Assembly: GCA_003339415.1 (NCBI GenBank)
Contig: PDHQ01000138.1
Coordinates: 24,335-88,334, forward strand
Direction: 5' to 3'
Source: Ophiocordyceps camponoti-saundersi (nom. inval.)
Taxonomy: Eukaryota > Ascomycota > Sordariomycetes > Hypocreales > Ophiocordycipitaceae
DNA: 64,000 nt
The first letter of the stretch is position 1; every line of letters begins with the position of its first letter. Below the pieces are notes generated by a model, which saw nothing but the letters and a program-made list of their open reading frames with translations, was not told the DNA's origin and made no database searches. Shown piece by piece: positions 1 through 11,772 of the stretch. The translations under genes were made by a program, and so were the position numbers.

Positions 1-2
1 TC

Positions 3-1829
3 TGCGCCGGTGCCGGACGCACAGAGACGCAGCAAAGACACGACAACGGCGTCGCCACCCCCGGAACCCAGCAGGTGGCAGAGACGGCCTACAGACCATA
101 TCAGTCTCCCAGACTGGAGTCATGTCCAGCAGGAAAAGACATGTGTCTCGCAGCCGTAGCAGCTTCCTTCTCCGACGAGCTCGCCACGAGCGTCGACGCA
201 AGTCTGCTTGTCTCTGCCGCAGAGAAGACCATCAGCCTGATCCAGCGAAGACTATGGACAGCCAAAGCCTCGTCCGCAGCATCAGCCTTTGCAAAGCTAT
301 CGAAAGCCAACGCGAAGAAAGGCGGTGAAATCCACGGCTTGCTCAAAGAGTATCGAAAACGCCACGCCGACTCGGCCGAGTCTGCCGTGCAAATGGCCAT
401 GAGAGACTTTTGCGGGAGCTACTACGCCTTGGCTTGCATCCGTGCCCCGAGCGCGCAGTCGATTGACCTCTGCGGCTCGGTCATGTCCTTGTCGCTGGCT
501 GTTGACTATGTTGATGTTGCGGATGGGCCTGAGGCTGGTGGTGTGGCTACTTATATCGAGGCCGCTAGCGAAGGGGTTGGTTGTCTTGGAGGAGAGGCGG
601 CTACGAAGGCTCTGAAGGATTTCGTCATGTCCAAGGCGGTGATGCTGATGAAGGATCGGATCATTGCCAAGTTCGTCAACAAGACGGTCCACGACACGCC
701 TTCTCCTCCTCCTCTCCCGCCTCCAACACCCCTTCAATACCTCCAACTCCGCTGGTGGGACGGAGCCGTGACCCCGACCTACAGACTGATCATGTCCACA
801 GCGCCGTACCGCCACCTCGTCGACGACCAGGGCATGTTCCAGAGCTGTCTGCGGTGCGGCAAGATGCAGCGTGCCATCGACAACTGCATCCGCTACAACG
901 ACATCATAGACGTCGTCTCCGACTACACGAGCAGAGAGCCCTTTAACGAGTTGCAGATCGCATTAGTCGCCCACCGTCATCTCAACTACACTTCCCTGCT
1001 CGGCTTTGCAGACGCCTTGGCTGCCCTCGCCGACGAGGTCATCGCTTGTCCCTGTGAGGAAGCAGGTCACGCGGAGGCGGCGGAGACTGCACTCGGAGCG
1101 GGTCTTTTTTATCTGATTCTGCCTCGGTACGTGGCTCGTCGTCAGTTGGAGACGCTTTCGAGGTCTGGGGGTGAGATGGGAAGGGCTTTCGGAGTAGGGT
1201 CTACGAGAGCGAACCTCGAAGCTACGGCGTCCACGAAGCTTTCAGCAGGCAATCTCCTCTTCTCACCAGATTGGAAACCATTATGGCATCGTGAAGCGTC
1301 GATCGATCAAGCAAGAGAAGGACAACAGCACTGGGCCGTCAGACTCGCTCGGCGCGCGGTGAGGAGGTTTTTCACCGGAGACGAAAGCGGCACCGCCAGC
1401 GGGAGATGCTGCCAAGCCCTCGCCGAGTCCGTCATAAGAGACTGCTCCAACTGTACGGACGGACCAAGTCTGCTACGGCTATCGGAGAAGTGGTCGACCT
1501 TGTTCTACGTCGTGGCGTCCGCCATCGGGGTTCACGATGAAGAGCTCATCTCTCACGTGTCCGTGCTGCGGGAGCTCATCGAACGGGTGTGGCGACACAT
1601 CATTCTCGCGGGGATAGTGGAGGACGTGCCTTGCGAGAGTGACGATGGTCTCTTTGTTGATTTCGATGGGGCTTTGAGGAGGACGTATGATGTTCGTTCG
1701 GAGGTTGGTGTGCCTCTTAGACGGGCTTTTATAGGCGTTTTGACGACGGCTGTGGAGTTTTCGGGCGTGAATCCGTATCAGAGGTTGGCGGATGGTGTTG
1801 TCGAGATGTGCGGGTTACATGCTTTGTGA
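3..1829 (+). CDS. Terpenoid-synthase-like protein, uncharacterised (5' end open)
   Basis: One long reading frame with no stop between base 3 and the TGA at 1829. There is no ATG before 141, so the protein either starts at that ATG (MCLAAVAA...) or, more likely, enters from left of the window. It is largely helical. A stretch at 897-960 reads RYNDIIDVVSDYTSREPFNE, which resembles the N-D-x-x-D/S...E metal-binding helix seen in class I terpenoid synthases and in related uncharacterised fungal proteins. An acidic stretch near 490-530 (VDYVDVAD) could play the part of the aspartate-rich motif, but it does not match the textbook pattern. A proline run (SPPPLPPP, about 700-735) splits the protein into two halves. 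The family assignment is inference; enzymatic activity is not shown. A GGA-repeat tract follows the stop codon. Confidence 0.5.
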   Translation, partial: CAGAGRTETQQRHDNGVATPGTQQVAETAYRPYQSPRLESCPAGKDMCLAAVAASFSDELATSVDASLLVSAAEKTISLIQRRLWTAKASSAASAFAKLSKANAKKGGEIHGLLKEYRKRHADSAESAVQMAMRDFCGSYYALACIRAPSAQSIDLCGSVMSLSLAVDYVDVADGPEAGGVATYIEAASEGVGCLGGEAATKALKDFVMSKAVMLMKDRIIAKFVNKTVHDTPSPPPLPPPTPLQYLQLRWWDGAVTPTYRLIMSTAPYRHLVDDQGMFQSCLRCGKMQRAIDNCIRYNDIIDVVSDYTSREPFNELQIALVAHRHLNYTSLLGFADALAALADEVIACPCEEAGHAEAAETALGAGLFYLILPRYVARRQLETLSRSGGEMGRAFGVGSTRANLEATASTKLSAGNLLFSPDWKPLWHREASIDQAREGQQHWAVRLARRAVRRFFTGDESGTASGRCCQALAESVIRDCSNCTDGPSLLRLSEKWSTLFYVVASAIGVHDEELISHVSVLRELIERVWRHIILAGIVEDVPCESDDGLFVDFDGALRRTYDVRSEVGVPLRRAFIGVLTTAVEFSGVNPYQRLADGVVEMCGLHAL

Positions 1830-3008
1830 GAAGGTCAGGAGGAGGAGGAGGAGGAGGAGGAGGAGGCTATACGGTTGGAGACGGTTGAGGGTTGATGACG
1901 GGATATGTGGTCTTCGTTGAGGAGAATGGGTGGTTGTCAGATTCGAGAGTCTCAGTCAGTGCCGATATCTCTGTCCATGTTGTGAGAGAGTGTATGTAAG
2001 TCGGTGCTTGGCGTTGAACAGACCGGTTTCTCGCACATCTATGTAGGTAGGTATCCGTATAGTCTGTCTGTACCTATATATAGACATGTGCATGAATATA
2101 TGCATGCATTACCGCTATTCATGCCGCTCTCTATACCGCTCTTTATGCCGCTCTCTACAGCAAAGCAAAGCATAACGAACCGTCTATGTATAACGCGATA
2201 TTCACCATCAACAGACCCTTGCTGCTTCTCCCTCAGTCGGAAACGATGAAACGAAGCCGCTTTCTCTGGGGAAAAAAAAAAGGGTGGAGGGAAGGAAAGT
2301 TGCTGTCGTCTGATGAGAGACGACGATGGAATTGAGGAGGAGGCTGTTTTTTTCGTGATAATATGCGCGAGTTGTGGCATTTTAGGTGTCTATTTTGTGT
2401 GTATGTACATATCCCGGAGACCGGAGACGGGATCGGAGACCGGATCGGCGAAAGTGGAGCCATCCGTCTCGGGATAAGAGCTTCTCCACAAGTGAGGGCG
2501 GGAAGGGTTCACGGCGACTAACATAAACGAGACGGTGGGCATATAAGCTGGCAGATAAGCTGGCATAGGGCAGGTATAAGGGCCTGTAAAATAGGCATCT
2601 TCCCAGGGGAAGCGTCATCTTTACCACCACCAACAACATCAAGCTCTGCATACTGTCTTCCCCCCCTTCCCGCCCGGAGTCACAGGCCAGCTCTTCCTCT
2701 CCTCTCTCACTACTCCTTACATATGTATAACTTAACCTTGGCCTCGGCTCCTCGTCATCATCTCGTCTAGCGTCCTGTCTCTCCTCTCTCTATCGCTGTA
2801 TGTATATTCGTAGCCGCTACCAAGCCAAGCGTCGACGCCAACCCTTCCCCTCATCTTCAACTCCAAGCCTTCTCCTCCGAAATCACCACCAGCGCTGAAA
2901 ACCCCCCCCAAAAAAAGCCTCAATCCTCCTCCTCCTCCTCCTCCTCCTCTTCCTCCTCCTCATACCCCTCAAGACAGCAAACCCCCCACGCAAAAAAAAA
3001 AAAAAGCC
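1830..3008. other. Intergenic, no gene seen
   Basis: No supportable gene in about 1.2 kb between two genes on the same strand. It holds a (GGA)n tract at 1838-1864, a polypyrimidine (CCT)n tract at 2927-2960, and a short poly-A run directly before the ATG at 3009. Pyrimidine tracts before the start are common in fungal promoters and 5' leaders. The short frames here are low-complexity and have no recognisable domain. Confidence 0.6.
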
Positions 3009-4090
3009 ATGACAGATTACGAAACCCATCAGCTGGGCGACTTCCCTCTAGAATCAGGCCAGGTGCTGGTCGGCGCCTTCATAGCCTACAAGACGTACGG
3101 CTCTCCCTCCCTCCCCTGCATCATCTACCCAACCTGGTTCAGCGGGAAGATCTCAGACAACGAATGGCTCATCCGGCAAGACGGAGCCCTAAGTCCGCGT
3201 CGATACTTCATCGTCGTCCCCGCTCTCTTCGGAAACGGCCAATCCAGCAGTCCGTCCAACACGAGTCTCCGACCCTTCCCCCGCGTCACGATGCGCGATA
3301 ACGTCACGGCTCAGCACCGTCTTCTCACTGATGTGTTGGCTGTGAGGCGCGTTCGCTGCGTTCTTGGTTGGAGCATGGGCGCTGCGCAGACGTTTCAGTG
3401 GATCACGCAGTTTCCCGACTTTTCAGACCTTGCTGTTCCGTTTTGCGGGAGTGCGAGGACGGCGTTGCATAATCAGGTGTTTCTAGAGGGTGTCAAGGCT
3501 GCTTTGTTGGCTTCGAGGGGCGGTTCTTCGGCTGGGAGCTGCTGTGGCGAGGTTGTGTCTGAGTCTGGATCTGATGGTGATGGTGGTGCTCGGCCTTGGT
3601 CTGATCGGGAGGCTGTCGTTGGACTCAAGGCTGTGGGACGAGTCTATGCTGGTTGGGGCTTCAGCCAGGCGTTTTACCGGCAGAGAGTGTACGAGAAGGA
3701 GCTCGGATACCGCTCTCTCGAAGATTTTATGCGCGACTTTTGGGAGGCTTGGGCTCTGACAAAACGTCAGTATCTACATCTAGAAAACGACCTCAAGCTC
3801 CAAAGACTCTCTCCATCTGCTAACAACATCAACGACGTTCATCTCAGATCCCGAGAATCTCTTGGTCATGCTTCATACGTGGCAGGCTTCCGACTGCTCC
3901 GCTCAAGAGCCGTATAAGGGAGACTTTGGCCTGGCTATGAGGAGCATCAAGGCTAAGACGCTCGTCTTGCCGGGACAGACGGATCTGTACTTTCCGCCTG
4001 AGGATTCGGAGGAGGAGGTGCGGCTGATGAGACAGGGCGTGGGTAAATGCGTTGCTTTTCCCTCTATCTGGGGACACTGGTATATATATA

Positions 4091-4132
<42 letters not shown>

Positions 4133-4293
4133 CTTCCTTTGGCTCATCCCAGAGGACAAAGACACGGACAGTGCTGACGTATATATCTATGTTCTTCCCT
4201 TCCTACAGGGCCGGCGGACCTGGACTGAGCGTCACTGATATGAAGTGGCTCGATGACAAGCTCAAGACCTTCTTACCAGATGGTCAATGGTGA
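3009..4293 (+). CDS. Alpha/beta hydrolase, homoserine O-acetyltransferase-like
   Basis: Three exons, 3009-3765, 3848-4079 and 4209-4293, give 357 aa. Intron 1 (82 nt) is GTCAGT...CAG with a CTAAC branch motif. Intron 2 (129 nt) starts GTATATAT and is largely a CT microsatellite. Joining the exons restores a continuous alpha/beta hydrolase. The nucleophile elbow GWSMGA has Ser122, the acid is probably Asp298 (GQTDLYF), and the catalytic His329 lies in GHWAGGPG, whose codons are split by intron 2. The layout matches the homoserine O-acetyltransferase (MET2/MetX) superfamily, but the protein is shorter than the roughly 480-residue fungal MET2. It is therefore better read as one of the fungal paralogues, an acyltransferase or esterase of unknown substrate. 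No signal peptide is seen. The start ATG follows a poly-A run and is the first in frame. Confidence 0.82.
4095..4130 (+). repeat. (CT)n microsatellite inside intron 2
   Basis: About 18 CT dinucleotides lying just after GTATATATATACAT in intron 2 of the hydrolase gene. Slippage here would change intron length but not the protein. Confidence 0.85.
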
Positions 4294-4778
<485 letters not shown>

Positions 4779-6204
4779 ATGATCATCCGCTGGCTTCTCA
4801 TCTTAATCTCCCTCCCCTTCTCTTCCCAAAGCAGAGTCAAACCACGAAATGACTCCATCACCAAGACAAAACTAACAAACTGCCTCGCCCAAAACTCCAT
4901 CCCCTTCACCGTCCAACCCACAGACAAGACATGGACCCTCGCAACATCCTCCTACAACCAGCGCCTAAACTACACCCCCTCCGCAGTGGCGATCCCCCGC
5001 TCAGCAGAACAAGTCAGCGCAGCAGTCCGATGCGGCCACGAGAGCCTCACGCGCGTGACAGCCAAGGCCGGAGGCCATAGCTTCGGAGGCTACGGTCTAG
5101 GAGGCGAGGACGACCACCTCGTCATCTCCCTGCACGAGATGCGCCGCGTCATCGCCCATCCGAACAAGACGAACGCCGTCCTCGTCCAGCCGGGTGCTAG
5201 ACTGCTGGACGTAGCGAGCCAGCTCTCTTCGCGCGGCAGAGCCATCTCTCACGGCTCCTGTCTCGGCGTCGGAATCGCCGGCCATGTTCTACACGGCGGC
5301 TTCGGCCTCGCGTCTAGGACGTACGGCCTTGCGCTCGATTGGCTGGTAGCCGCCGTCGTCGTGCTAGCAGACGGGACAATGGTGCGCTGCTCAGCCGACG
5401 AAAGAGCAGATCTTTTCTGGGCTTTACGCGGAGCGGGATCATCGTATGGCATCGTAGTCGAGTTCGAGTTCGATACCTTTGCCGCGCCGGAGATGGTCTC
5501 GCCTTTCTCGTTTAGGCTTGAGGACGATGTCGTTGGTGTTGATGCCCTGCTGGCGGTGCAGAGACTTGCGGTGGAGGCGCCGCCGGAACTCAACTTTGTC
5601 TTGGACCTTGCGCCGGTCGACAAGACTGTTAGTGGTGTCTTTCTTGGGGACAGGGAGGGGGCTTTGGAGGCGTTGAGGCCGTTGCTTGATGGGGTGAGAG
5701 GGAACCTGTCGGCGATGGCTTCGGTCGGATGGATGGAGTCGTTGATGCTGTTTGACGGTGTGCCGTCTGATGCCGCGTCCGAGGTGAGAGAAGATTCAGT
5801 TTCTCTCCTCTCCTCTCTCCTCTCTCCTCTCTCCTCTCCTCTCTCTCCTCTATCTCTCTCCTCTCTCTCTCACACACACATATCCCAACTAACATCCCAA
5901 CCCTCCTCAAAGCACGACACCTTCTACGCAACAAGCATCATGACCCCCCCCCTCTCAAACCAAACCCTCCAATCCCTCCTCACAACCCTAACCCGACACT
6001 CCTCTCCCACCCGCCAGCTCTACCTCAGCATCGAAGCCCACGGCGGCCCCCGCTCAGCCGTATCGCGCGTCCCAGCCGAGAAGACGTCCTACGCCCACCG
6101 CGACAAGCTTCTCCTCTTCCAGCTCTTCGACGGCGTAGATCGAGGCCGCTATCCGAGTTCTGGCTTCGACGACCTGCGTCGCATCCGCGAGAGCGTCACC
6201 AATG

Positions 6205-6237
<33 letters not shown>

Positions 6238-6428
6238 ACTGGGGCATGTTTGCTAATTACCTGGATGATCAGCTCGATGCCGCTACGGCGGCGCGTCGTT
6301 ATTGGGGGACGGACGGTCTGTTGAAGCTGCAGGATATCAAGGCGCGCTACGACCCGGATGACGTGTTTTGGAATCCGCAGGGGGTTCGTCCCGTGCTGTC
6401 GGCGGCGGTGGCTGAGGAGGAGCTTTAA
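4779..6428 (+). CDS. Secreted FAD-linked oxidase, berberine-bridge/GOOX type
   Basis: Two exons, 4779-5783 and 5913-6428, give 506 aa. The 129-nt intron (GTGAGA...AACTAAC...AAAG) is a multiple of three with no stop, so the frame also stays open without splicing; removing it joins DAASE to HDTFYATS as in the family. The N-terminus is a signal peptide (LLILISLPFS). The FAD-binding part holds AGGHSFGGYG with His100 and HGSCLGVG with Cys161. The spacing of 61 residues is that of enzymes with bicovalent 8-alpha-histidyl, 6-S-cysteinyl flavin, such as glucooligosaccharide oxidase. The C-terminus carries the family motif WNPQG. The expected activity is oxidation of a sugar or alcohol with release of H2O2 outside the cell; the substrate is unknown. 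An unusual run of ten Asp residues, coded by a GAT repeat at 6210-6238, lies in the C-terminal region. Confidence 0.87.
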
Positions 6429-6528
6429 ACTCGGAGAGCTCATGTGAGAAGAGAGAGAGAGAGGATGAGAGAAAGAGAGAGACGAGGCATCTTATTACGA
6501 AGGCATCCATCATCTGTCCCTTCCCTCT

Positions 6529-7537
6529 TCACTCTCTTCGATGAGCCTCCAGAAACTCAATGACTGCCGGCGACGCATCAAACGGCGCGTCCTTACCCGG
6601 CCACTTGTGAGGCCAGCCATCCATACGGACATGACGCAACACGTCCCTGCGACGGCCGGCGCACTCCTCCCAACGAAAGTCATGAACACCCCTCGGCAAG
6701 ACGTGATCGACAGACCCATATCGGCAACCGTCCCTCTTCGCCCACTGCTCTACCCACTCGCGGATGGAAGGCAGCGGCCCGCCCTGGCCCTCGCCTCCGT
6801 CGTAAGGCGCTCTCTCGTCCGCCGTGCCGTGCACCTCCATGACGGGCAACGGTAGGTGGTCCGGATGGCAGCGGCCGTCGGCGCCGGGCTTGGCGTCGGC
6901 GTAGAAGGCTCCCGAGACGGGCGCCATGGCGGTCAAGAAGTCGCCGTGACGACGCGAGCAGGCGAGATCGGCCAGGAAGCCGGCGCCGTTGGAGTGGCCC
7001 GTTCCGTAGATGCGGCTGCGGTCGATGCAGTACGTTTTCAGAAGGTGTTGGATGAGTTCGCTCACGAAGGCTTTGTCGTCGACGCCGGGGGTGGCGTACG
7101 TCGGGCCCTCCCAGTGATCCTTTTATATATGATTCCCATTCATTCAGCCATTGAGCTTCGTGGAAGATCGTCACACTTACATGGTAACCGGCGGGATAGA
7201 CGACAATCATATTCGGGTTGACATCTTTCTCTGAGAAGCGCGTCTGCTTCTCAAACTTGGTAGGGTTGTTGCTGGCGCCGTGAAAGGCGAGGAGGAGCGG
7301 CGTCGTCGTCTCCGGACGGTATGATTCCGGGAGGTGGACGAGGTAGTGACGTTGTTTGCCGCCGCTTTCGATGGTGAAGTTGTGTGAGTAGCCGACGAAG
7401 TCGTGCTCTTTGCCGCAGCCGGGGGTGTTGGTTGTTGTTGTTGTCGCTTGGGTGACGGTGGTGGTGATGAGGAGGTGGTGGAGGAGGAGGAGATGGGAGA
7501 GGAGACGGATGGTGAGGCTGTGGGGGTGTTTCGGCAT
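6529..7537 (-). CDS. Secreted CE1-type esterase (feruloyl esterase / PHB-depolymerase-like)
   Basis: Two exons on the minus strand, 7537-7181 and 7119-6529, separated by a 61-nt intron (GTAAGT...AAAAG), give 315 aa. The N-terminus is a hydrophobic signal sequence rich in Leu and His, followed by a short Thr-rich stretch and CGKEHDFVG. Family landmarks are AFHGASN (oxyanion region), DDHWEGP-like DHWEGPTYA across the splice junction, the nucleophile Ser162 in GTGHSNGAG, Asp220 in HGTADERAP, and His265 in GVHDFRW. These match the carbohydrate esterase family 1 / LpqC group (feruloyl esterase C type). It probably cleaves ferulic or related acyl esters from plant cell wall polysaccharide outside the cell. 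The gene is convergent with the FAD oxidase, with only about 100 bases between the stop codons. Both are secreted, so joint use on plant polymers is possible but is inference. Confidence 0.87.
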
Positions 7538-7852
7538 GGTTCGGTGTGAGGGGGGGGGTGAGTACTGTTAGTATAGTATATATATATATATATATATGTT
7601 TGTATTGGGAGGGAGAAGAAGGAAAAGAAGAAGAGAGACCGGAAGAGACGGCGGCTCTCTTGAGCGATGACGTCTATATATGCATCTGGATGTGGTATGT
7701 GTGTAGTAGTTGAGTGAGCACATACATACATTAGTAGACAAGTAGCGATCTATCTATCTACTATCCGTACATACTCCTGCGGATTACATAAATACATACA
7801 TGGAGATGAATATATGTAGATATAGACGAATAGACTGTGTATTGAAAGCGAG

Positions 7853-7883
<31 letters not shown>

Positions 7884-9371
7884 TTATTCGTCTTCTTTCT
7901 CCCGCGTCTTTCCCGTCTCCCCCCGCCACTGCAGGGAGCGCTGAGAAGGGGGAGGGATGGGATGGGATGGGATGAATAACGACGAGGCCAAAAGAGGAAA
8001 AGACACTCCCCGTCTTTTAGACGAACTATGAGGTTTTGACGTGCCTCGGCTTGTTAATGAATGACTTGAAGAAGAGGGAGATACATATGTATATACATAC
8101 ATACATGCGGATAGAGGAATGAGGTTTTTAGCTGGCTTGACCTGGCTTGGCTAGTGATATAGCATTGCCTGATAGGTAAGACTCAGGGACTGACTGACTG
8201 AGTTAACTTACTGTGACTGTGACTGTGACTGTGACTGGAGTGGGTTGATGATGACAAGTTGATAACGATGGAGCTTTTCAATAGTTGCATGTTTCTCTTG
8301 TTTCTTTCTTTATTCCATCTCATCCCTTTTAACTGCATACCTGAGATGTACTCGTCCACTCACCTTCTCACCTTCTCACCTCGTCCAGTTGGATTAGTAG
8401 AGGTACCAAGGCCAGGTATGTACATTGTACACTTGATGAGCTGAAGCTGTCTGTCTCAGATTCCTTCCTTTCTTCCTTCCTTCTTTCCCCTCTTCCCCTC
8501 TTTCCCTACCTACATAGGTACCTACCTACCCACACCTGCTCCTGCTATGATGGCCTAGGGTGTGCGTGTGTGTGTGTCAGTCGTCGTGCGTGCTTTCCTT
8601 CTTCTTCCGGCCCGACGCGGTTGCCCTTGACAACGGGTCTTGTCATGTTCGCCGACGCCGGTTGAGAAAAAGCGGGGCCGTCTCACCGATTCAGGGACTC
8701 CCGCGGTACGTACCTCGACCGCGTCCCTCTCCGACCAACCAACCTAACAAGAGCAGAGAGAAGGAGCATCAAAGCAGAGGAGAGAGAGAGACAGAGAGAG
8801 AGAGGCTCTATTGAGTATCACCAACCTTTGTTTCTCCCTCTTCCTTCTTCCCTCTTCTTCTTCTTCTTCTTCTTCTCCTTTCTTTTTCTTCGAGAAGCAA
8901 GATAAAAAAAAAAGAGAGGATTTTTTTTTCTGATTACGCGATTTTTTTTCTCTGCTGTTGTGCGCGAAAGCAGGACGGAAGATACATATCGATTTCCGGA
9001 GTGATGCCCCTTGCATCGTCTTCTTCTTCGTTGTTGTTGTTGTTGTTGTTCGAGGCCAGGCAGATAACATCACCGCCACAACCACCACCACAATCACCAC
9101 CGCCATCATCATCATCACCATCGCCATCCTCATCATCTGCTCTGTGAAAACAACACAGAAAAGAAGAATACGATTGACGGGGGAAAAGAAAAAAGAGAAA
9201 AAGAAAGAAAGAACGCCTCAATTTCCCTCCTTCTCTCCTTCTTTTTTCATCCCGCCCCCCGGCGATATAACAAACAGCCAACAACATACCAGTCTCTCTC
9301 CCTCTTTCTCTCTCTCATATCAGAAATCAGACACGCCAAAAAAAAAAAATCGGTCTGTTTTTACGCGTCAA
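7538..9371. other. Intergenic, divergent promoter region with microsatellites
   Basis: 1.8 kb between the esterase (minus) and the Ase1 gene (plus). It contains TA repeats (7578-7598), CT repeats (7856-7883), four GGGAT units near 7953-7974, five TGTGAC units (about 8214-8237), CTT and GTT repeats, and poly-T/poly-A tracts near 8905-8950. I see no gene. The frames present are translations of these repeats. Confidence 0.6.
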
Positions 9372-11715
9372 ATGGATGAAAAATCTAGGCGTGTCGCGCA
9401 GCAGATTGACGTCTGCGTCGGTCAGCTTCATGCGCTGATGGATGAGATGGGCGTCGCGCCTCATGAGCGGGAGAAGCGCGAGGAAGATGTGAGTCTCCTC
9501 TTTCTTTCCCCCCCTCCTTCTTCTTCTCCCCCTCTCTCTCTATAGTCGTTTGCTAATAGAAATACCTTTCCCAGCTCTTCTCTGCCCTGGCCGAGACGCT
9601 CGATAATCGTCTGCGCATCCTCTCCTCCGAGAAGAAATCCTTGGTCGATCAGGCGAAAAGCACAATCGCCCTCATCCGTCAGATGGAGGTGGCGCTTCAT
9701 GGTCCGAGGCTAGAGCCGGATGATGATCTTGAAGTCACCTATCCTCTGACGCGCTGTCTGCAGCTGTTGCGTGACAAGCATGCGCACGTCAGTCGCCTCC
9801 ATCGCGAGCGATTCGAACAGATCAAGAGTCAGTCCCTTTCTCCCTCTCAACCCCCTCCATCTTCTCCCATGCTGACTGCCATCATCACACAGAACTCGTC
9901 GACGCCCTCGTATCCTACTCGTCCCATCTCGAGCCCTCCTTCGTCAACATCGCCCTCCCCCCCATAGCCCCCGGCCAGTCTGTGCCCCCGCCTTCGTTTG
10001 ACCTGTCGCCCGCCTACGTCGACAAGCTCGACGCCGAGTTCACCCGCGTCTACGACGAGTACACGCGCCGCATCGCCTTGGTCCAGACCCTATCCGATCA
10101 CATCATCCAGCTGTGGGCCGAGCTCGGCACCCCTCAGGCCCAGCAGGATGGCGCCATCGTCAAGTACTACCGCGACGCCCCCGAGCAGCTCGGCCTCCAC
10201 GACGAGGACCTGTCGCGCCTCCAGGCCAAGCGCGACCGTCTGGCCGACGACAAGAGAAATCGCGAGCGTCGCCTGCGCGACCTCCGCACCGCCGTCGAGA
10301 CGCTGTGGGACAAGCTCGGCGTCGACGAGGCCGATACCAGGGCCTTTCTCAACCGGAATCGCGGCTGCGGCTTGCGCCAGATCAACGAGTACGAGGACGA
10401 GCTCGGCCGGCTCCACGAGCTGAAGCGCCAGAACCTCCACCTCTTCGTCGAGGACGCCCGCGTCCAGCTGCAGGACCTCTGGGACGCCCTCTACCTGTCC
10501 GAGGACGAGATGCTCGAGTTCACGCCCGCCTTTTCCGACGTCTACAGCGACGCCCTGCTCGAGGCCCACGAGCGAGAGGTTGCCCGGCTCGAGGCCCTCC
10601 GCGAGCAGCGCGCGCCCCTCCTGGCCCTCGTCGACCGTCACAAGGCGCTGCTGCGGGATCGCGACGAGCTCACGGCCTCGAGCCAGGACGCCTCACGCTT
10701 GATGATGCGCGGGAACAACAAGGGCGAGCGGCGAGACCCGGGGAAGCTGTTGCGCGAGGAGAAGACGCGCAAGCGGGTGGCCAAGGAGCTACCCAAGGCG
10801 ACGGCCGAACTTCGTCGGGCGTTGGTCAAGTGGGAGGACGAGTACGGACGGCCGTTTCTCGTCTTTGGCGTGCGCTACCTCGACGAGCTGGATGCCGATG
10901 AGGAGACGACGACGACGATGACGACGACGAGACCACCCTCGTCATCGTCGCGGTCCAAGACGCCCGCTTCTTCTTCTTCCTCCTTTTCTTCGTCGTCGCG
11001 GCCCAAATCTGCCGAGCTGAGCAGGGGAAACAGCACCCTGCGATCTCGTCCCAAGTCGGCCGAGTTGAGCCGGGCCAATAGCGTAAGATCTGCTGCGCCG
11101 CCATCGCGTTCCATGACCAAGACGCCTACGGGGAACAAGGTCAACAGCAACCAACACGACCACCAAAGCAACAGCAGAACCGCCACGACAACCAACAACA
11201 ACAGCCCCTCGAGGCTTCCGGCACGTGTACCGCTATCGACGCTCAAGCACGGGGCCAACTCTCCCGAGCGGGCACGGGAAACGACATTCATCCGTCCTAG
11301 AGCGCCGCCGCCCAAGATGCGAACGCTGGGGCCCGTGCCGGAGCTGTCGGCGTCGTGCGGGAGCGGCCGCAGCAGCAGCAACAGCAGTCACAACATGGTG
11401 CGGCACGTCGAGCCGGAAGACGTCTACGAGGACGACAAGAGCCGATACGCGGGATCATCGCGACACACGTCTCACACGTCATCCTCGACGGAGAACTGGG
11501 AGACGTACGTGGACGACGATAGCGATCCCGAGCCGGACGCTTCCGAGGCTTACTACGCCAAGCTGAGGGCAGCGAGCGGTGGTGCAGGTCGTCCACGGTT
11601 CGAGCCGGCGACCTTGGTAGGCGGCGGCGGTGGTGGCGGTCTGAGGCTTGCGGAAGCCGAGGCTGGTGTTTTGGATCGTGAGAAGGGGGGACGTATCTTG
11701 TCGGGACGGGGGTGA
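9372..11715 (+). CDS. ASE1: Ase1/PRC1/MAP65 microtubule-bundling protein
   Basis: Three exons, 9372-9488, 9575-9827 and 9893-11715, give 730 aa. The introns are 86 nt (GTGAGT, TGCTAATA branch, CCAG) and 65 nt (GTCAGT, CTGACT, CACAG). Exon 1 starts MDEKSRRV. The body is a long series of coiled-coil helices (to about residue 370) with family blocks such as LWAELGTP, RNRGCGLRQI, DLWDALYLSE, LLREEKTRKRV and PFLVFGVRYL. These correspond to the dimerisation rod and the spectrin-fold microtubule-binding domain. The C-terminal roughly 330 residues are Ser/Thr/Arg/Lys-rich and disordered, as expected for a region controlled by mitotic kinases, with two copies of RPKSAELSR. The family crosslinks antiparallel microtubules at the spindle midzone. 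A GAA-rich tract follows the stop codon. Confidence 0.9.
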
Positions 11716-11739
11716 TAAGATGAAGACGAAGAGGACGAT

Positions 11740-11772
<33 letters not shown>

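Noticed and set aside
9998..10901. Long alternative frames within the Ase1 gene
   Set aside because: GC-rich codon bias opens shadow frames; only the main frame shows MAP65 family blocks and coiled coil.
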